Assembly: GCA_964577115.1 (NCBI GenBank)
Contig: CAZNXJ010000021.1
Span: forward strand, 1-64,000
Direction: 5' to 3'
DNA from: CAZNXJ01 sp964577115
GTDB taxonomy: Bacteria; Planctomycetota; Planctomycetia; Pirellulales; Pirellulaceae
Length of the DNA stretch: 64,000 nt
Position 1 is the stretch's first letter; each line of letters starts with the position of its first letter. A program made the translations under genes and the position numbers. A model generated the notes under the pieces. It was not told the origin of the DNA. It saw only the letters and a list, made by a program, of their open reading frames with translations, and did no database searches. This document shows positions 61,847-64,000 of this stretch, piece after piece.

Positions 61847-62656
61847 CTACCAGCGGATCTCGCGCTGCACGGGCAAGCGGTGCATGTCATGGCGCTGCTC
61901 GATCGGCCAGGCGCGAAGTTCGTCGACCAGTTCGACGATGCCGTTGACCGCGGCTTCAAAGATCACGCGCCCCTTTTCGGCGGTGGCTTTTGTCGGATCG
62001 CCATGAACGCCCGTCTTCGTCCAGCGTCCCCAGTAGTCATTGAAGCGGACGAAGTAGTTGGCCGTGCTGTCGCTGCTGACGAATTTGCCCATGCGATCGT
62101 TGTCCTCGACCGCCTTGTCCATCTGCACTCGGTCGGGAGCCAAATGCAAATAAAGCGACGTTTCGAACTCGTCGGCGTGCGCGATGACCTTCGACTCGCG
62201 AACCTTTTCGAACTCGTCGAGCAGAAACCAGAAGTATGTCGTGGCAAAGCAGAGCGACTTCGTTTCGAGAACTGTGCGGCGCGCGACCAGGTCGATCAGC
62301 GGAGCGTTCGAGCCGTGGCCGTTGACGATCAGAATCTTTTCAAAACCGTGATAGGCGAGACTCTTCGTGATGTTCAAGCAAAACGCAATGAACACCTCGG
62401 GCTCGATGTGAATCGTACCTGGGAAATCGATGTGATGAAGGTTCAGGCCGTAGGAGATGGGCGGCAGCACGAGCACCTTGTCGGCGGCTCGCCGGCCGAC
62501 TTCCAGGCAGACCGACTCGCACAGAAACACATCGACGTCCAGGGGCAAATGCGGCCCGTGCTGTTCGGTCGATCCGGTCGGCAGAATGACCAGCTTCTGC
62601 GCTGCGATCGCGTCGTTCATCTCGGGCCAGGTCAGTCGGTTGAAGCGGTATTCCAT
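61847..62656 (-). CDS. Creatininase family protein
   Basis: The 269-aa product has the creatininase/arfB-type metal-site motifs: LPTGSTEQHGPHLPLDVDVF, ILIVNGHGSNAPL and IAHADEFETS. Members are amidohydrolases acting on creatinine, formamides or related cyclic amides; the substrate here is unknown. It lies 95 nt downstream of the deacylase-like gene on the same strand. Its stop is 13 nt from the vgrG remnant. Confidence 0.93.
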   Translation of the reverse strand: MEYRFNRLTWPEMNDAIAAQKLVILPTGSTEQHGPHLPLDVDVFLCESVCLEVGRRAADKVLVLPPISYGLNLHHIDFPGTIHIEPEVFIAFCLNITKSLAYHGFEKILIVNGHGSNAPLIDLVARRTVLETKSLCFATTYFWFLLDEFEKVRESKVIAHADEFETSLYLHLAPDRVQMDKAVEDNDRMGKFVSSDSTANYFVRFNDYWGRWTKTGVHGDPTKATAEKGRVIFEAAVNGIVELVDELRAWPIEQRHDMHRLPVQREIRW

Positions 62657-62751
62657 GGGCTCAGCCGCGCATGAGGGGTGACAATAAAGGGGAAAATTTC
62701 GTGATTTCGGCAGCCATCGGATCGCAGCTTAGTTCGCCGACGCGAGGCGCA

Positions 62752-63798
62752 TTAGCGGCTGCCGACCGGTTCGCCGACACAGGCGATGAATTGTCCCTGG
62801 CGAACGCGCGCGGCCCAGGCCTGCGCGACGAGCACGCCGTCGAGCGCCGCACGGATGGGCAGGGCGGGTTCATCAAGCCGGTTGAAATCGTGCAGGTATC
62901 CGATCACGTCGCCCCGCCGCACATCGGCGCCGCAGGGGATGACCTCTTCAAAATGGCCGGCCATCGGAGCGGCATGGTAGCAGATGGGATCGACAATGGC
63001 CGCCGTGCGCTGCGTTCCCGCAGCGTGGTGGCCGATGGGTTCGATGTCTCCGGCCAGCTGACCGTGGCGGATCGCGGCGGCCAGCACGCCCTGCCGGCCG
63101 TAGGTCACCCCTTCGCGATTCACCGCTTCGCCCCACCCCAGTTCCGTTCCGACGGTGATCTTCCCGAGCCGCTCCGCTTCGCTCGGCAGCAGCCCCGGGG
63201 TGCGATTCTGGTAGATCATCACCAGGGGCACGCCGAACCAGCGCGCCGTGTCGTGGATCTGTTCCCGGAGCGCCGCGTCGTCCATTGGGTGGAAGCTCGA
63301 ACAAAGTGCGAAGCGGATCTGATTGCCACCCGAGTGCAAGTCGAGCACGACGTGGACGTGAGGCCAGATCGCGTCCCGCACAAAGCGCGCGATGCGATGC
63401 GTAATGCCGGCCAGCGCCGGCGTGTGGCCCGCGCCATCGACAAATGCACGATTCAGATTCACTCCATCCGCGTCGACACTGTCGCGCGTCCCGGTGCGAA
63501 ACGCCTCGACGTTGAGCAGCGGAACCACGATGATGCGGCCGGTGACGCGCTCAAGCGAAATCTCGCGCAGCAAGTGGTGCAGGACCACGGGACCTTCGTA
63601 TTCATTGCCATGTGTCGAACCGAAGGCGACCAGGCCTCGCCCCGGCTCGGCGCGCGGGCCCACCCAGACCGTTAACGGAATGAGGTGCGCGCCCCACATC
63701 GTGTCGTGTTCGAGCATCACCCAGTAATCGCGCCGGCCTGGCGATTCGAGATCCAGCTGCTCCGGAGCCACCAGCCGTCGTTCGACCGCGGAAGTCAT
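62752..63798 (-). CDS. Succinylglutamate desuccinylase/aspartoacylase-family protein
   Basis: The 348-aa product is a zinc carboxypeptidase-fold deacylase. The zinc motif is GSTHGNEYEGPVVLHHLL (His and Glu), then NVEAFRTGTR, DGVNLNRAF and the third ligand in VVLDLHSGGNQIRF. The C-terminal part (CGADVRRGDVIGYLHDFNR) is a lipoyl/biotinyl-like barrel found in the DUF2817/AstE_AspA group. It probably hydrolyses an N-acyl amino acid. GAGGTG lies 5 nt before the ATG. It follows the enolase-superfamily gene by 36 nt. Confidence 0.92.
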   Translation of the reverse strand: MTSAVERRLVAPEQLDLESPGRRDYWVMLEHDTMWGAHLIPLTVWVGPRAEPGRGLVAFGSTHGNEYEGPVVLHHLLREISLERVTGRIIVVPLLNVEAFRTGTRDSVDADGVNLNRAFVDGAGHTPALAGITHRIARFVRDAIWPHVHVVLDLHSGGNQIRFALCSSFHPMDDAALREQIHDTARWFGVPLVMIYQNRTPGLLPSEAERLGKITVGTELGWGEAVNREGVTYGRQGVLAAAIRHGQLAGDIEPIGHHAAGTQRTAAIVDPICYHAAPMAGHFEEVIPCGADVRRGDVIGYLHDFNRLDEPALPIRAALDGVLVAQAWAARVRQGQFIACVGEPVGSR

Positions 63799-63834
63799 TG
63801 CGCACCTCGCCGCAGAATCGCAGTGTGTGTGTCG

Positions 63835-64000
63835 TCAAGCCGTGAACCGGACGCGTTCGCCGCTCAACCGCGCGAGCTTCTCGGGATCGATCTCGATACC
63901 GAGCCCCGGGCGCGTTGGAATTTCCAGCAGCCCCTCGGCATTCGGGACGAACGGTTCGGTGGTGAGCGAATCCAAATAGGCGCACGGCGTCAGGTATTCG
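63835..64000 (-). CDS. Enolase-superfamily (mandelate racemase/muconate lactonizing-like) protein, C-terminal end
   Basis: Only the last 54 residues are in the window. They include EYLTPCAYLDSLTTEPFVPN and EGLLEIPTRPGLGIEIDPEK, the usual end of mandelate-racemase/galactonate-dehydratase-type enzymes (P-x-x-PGLG-x-x-D). The gene continues beyond the right edge. It is the upstream member of a probable operon with the deacylase and creatininase-family genes. Confidence 0.75.
   Translation of the reverse strand, partial: EYLTPCAYLDSLTTEPFVPNAEGLLEIPTRPGLGIEIDPEKLARLSGERVRFTA

Overview
The window looks like a chromosomal segment of a GC-rich planctomycete, probably of the Pirellulales type. This is inferred from family content, not from a database match: a DUF1559 H-X9-DG pseudopilin, squalene-cyclase-like QW-repeat proteins, zinc-ribbon and plain ExbD proteins, a formylmethanofuran:tetrahydromethanopterin formyltransferase, a BON-domain protein and many signal-peptide proteins without close functional names. 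The left edge (1-2307) is the 5' part of a 23S rRNA gene on the minus strand, preceded by tRNA-Ala and tRNA-Ile. No 16S gene lies upstream. Good sigma70-type promoters sit directly upstream of tRNA-Ile, so the 23S unit appears to be transcribed independently of any 16S gene.

From 2.5 to 11 kb there are envelope and periplasmic genes: a thioredoxin-fold protein with calcium-loop-like repeats, a small membrane protein, a two-BON-domain protein, a lipoprotein, the DUF1559 pseudopilin, a DNase I-like lipoprotein and a HEAT-repeat protein. From 11 to 22.5 kb lies a TonB-type energy-transduction region: ExbB and ExbD followed by a membrane-anchored QW-repeat protein; two TatA-like proteins, tRNA-Val and an RlmI-like methyltransferase; then a minus-strand operon of a secreted QW-repeat protein, HemP and TonB, divergent from a TonB-dependent receptor. 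Together these point to haem or siderophore-iron uptake with cyclase-like accessory proteins.

From 22.4 to 32.5 kb are an S9 peptidase, a zincin metallopeptidase, bifunctional PutA, a small basic protein and a third QW-repeat protein with HEAT-like repeats. From 32.6 to 38.3 kb is a five-gene minus-strand surface-glycan operon (aminotransferase, sulfotransferase, flippase, two glycosyltransferases). From 38.5 to 40.5 kb one-carbon genes are adjacent: Ftr/FhcD and 5-formyl-THF cyclo-ligase. From 40.8 to 43.1 kb are a transglutaminase-elicitor-like protein and a Cys/Gly-rich repeat protein interrupted by 100 Ns. An aldehyde dehydrogenase and a RegB/RegA-type redox two-component pair follow (44.2-47.6 kb), then a LuxR-type regulator with a degenerate receiver.

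From 48.5 to 59.5 kb a minus-strand cluster of seven genes encodes a TM-anchored protein, ExbB, ExbD, an ExbD with an N-terminal zinc ribbon, a 1226-aa PQQ-like beta-propeller membrane protein, a solute-binding-like protein and a secreted protein. A strong promoter precedes it. This is the best candidate here for an undescribed envelope system. The right end carries a hemerythrin protein, tRNA-Phe, a broken vgrG (type VI spike) remnant, and a minus-strand set of creatininase-like, succinylglutamate-desuccinylase-like and enolase-superfamily genes, the last running off the edge.
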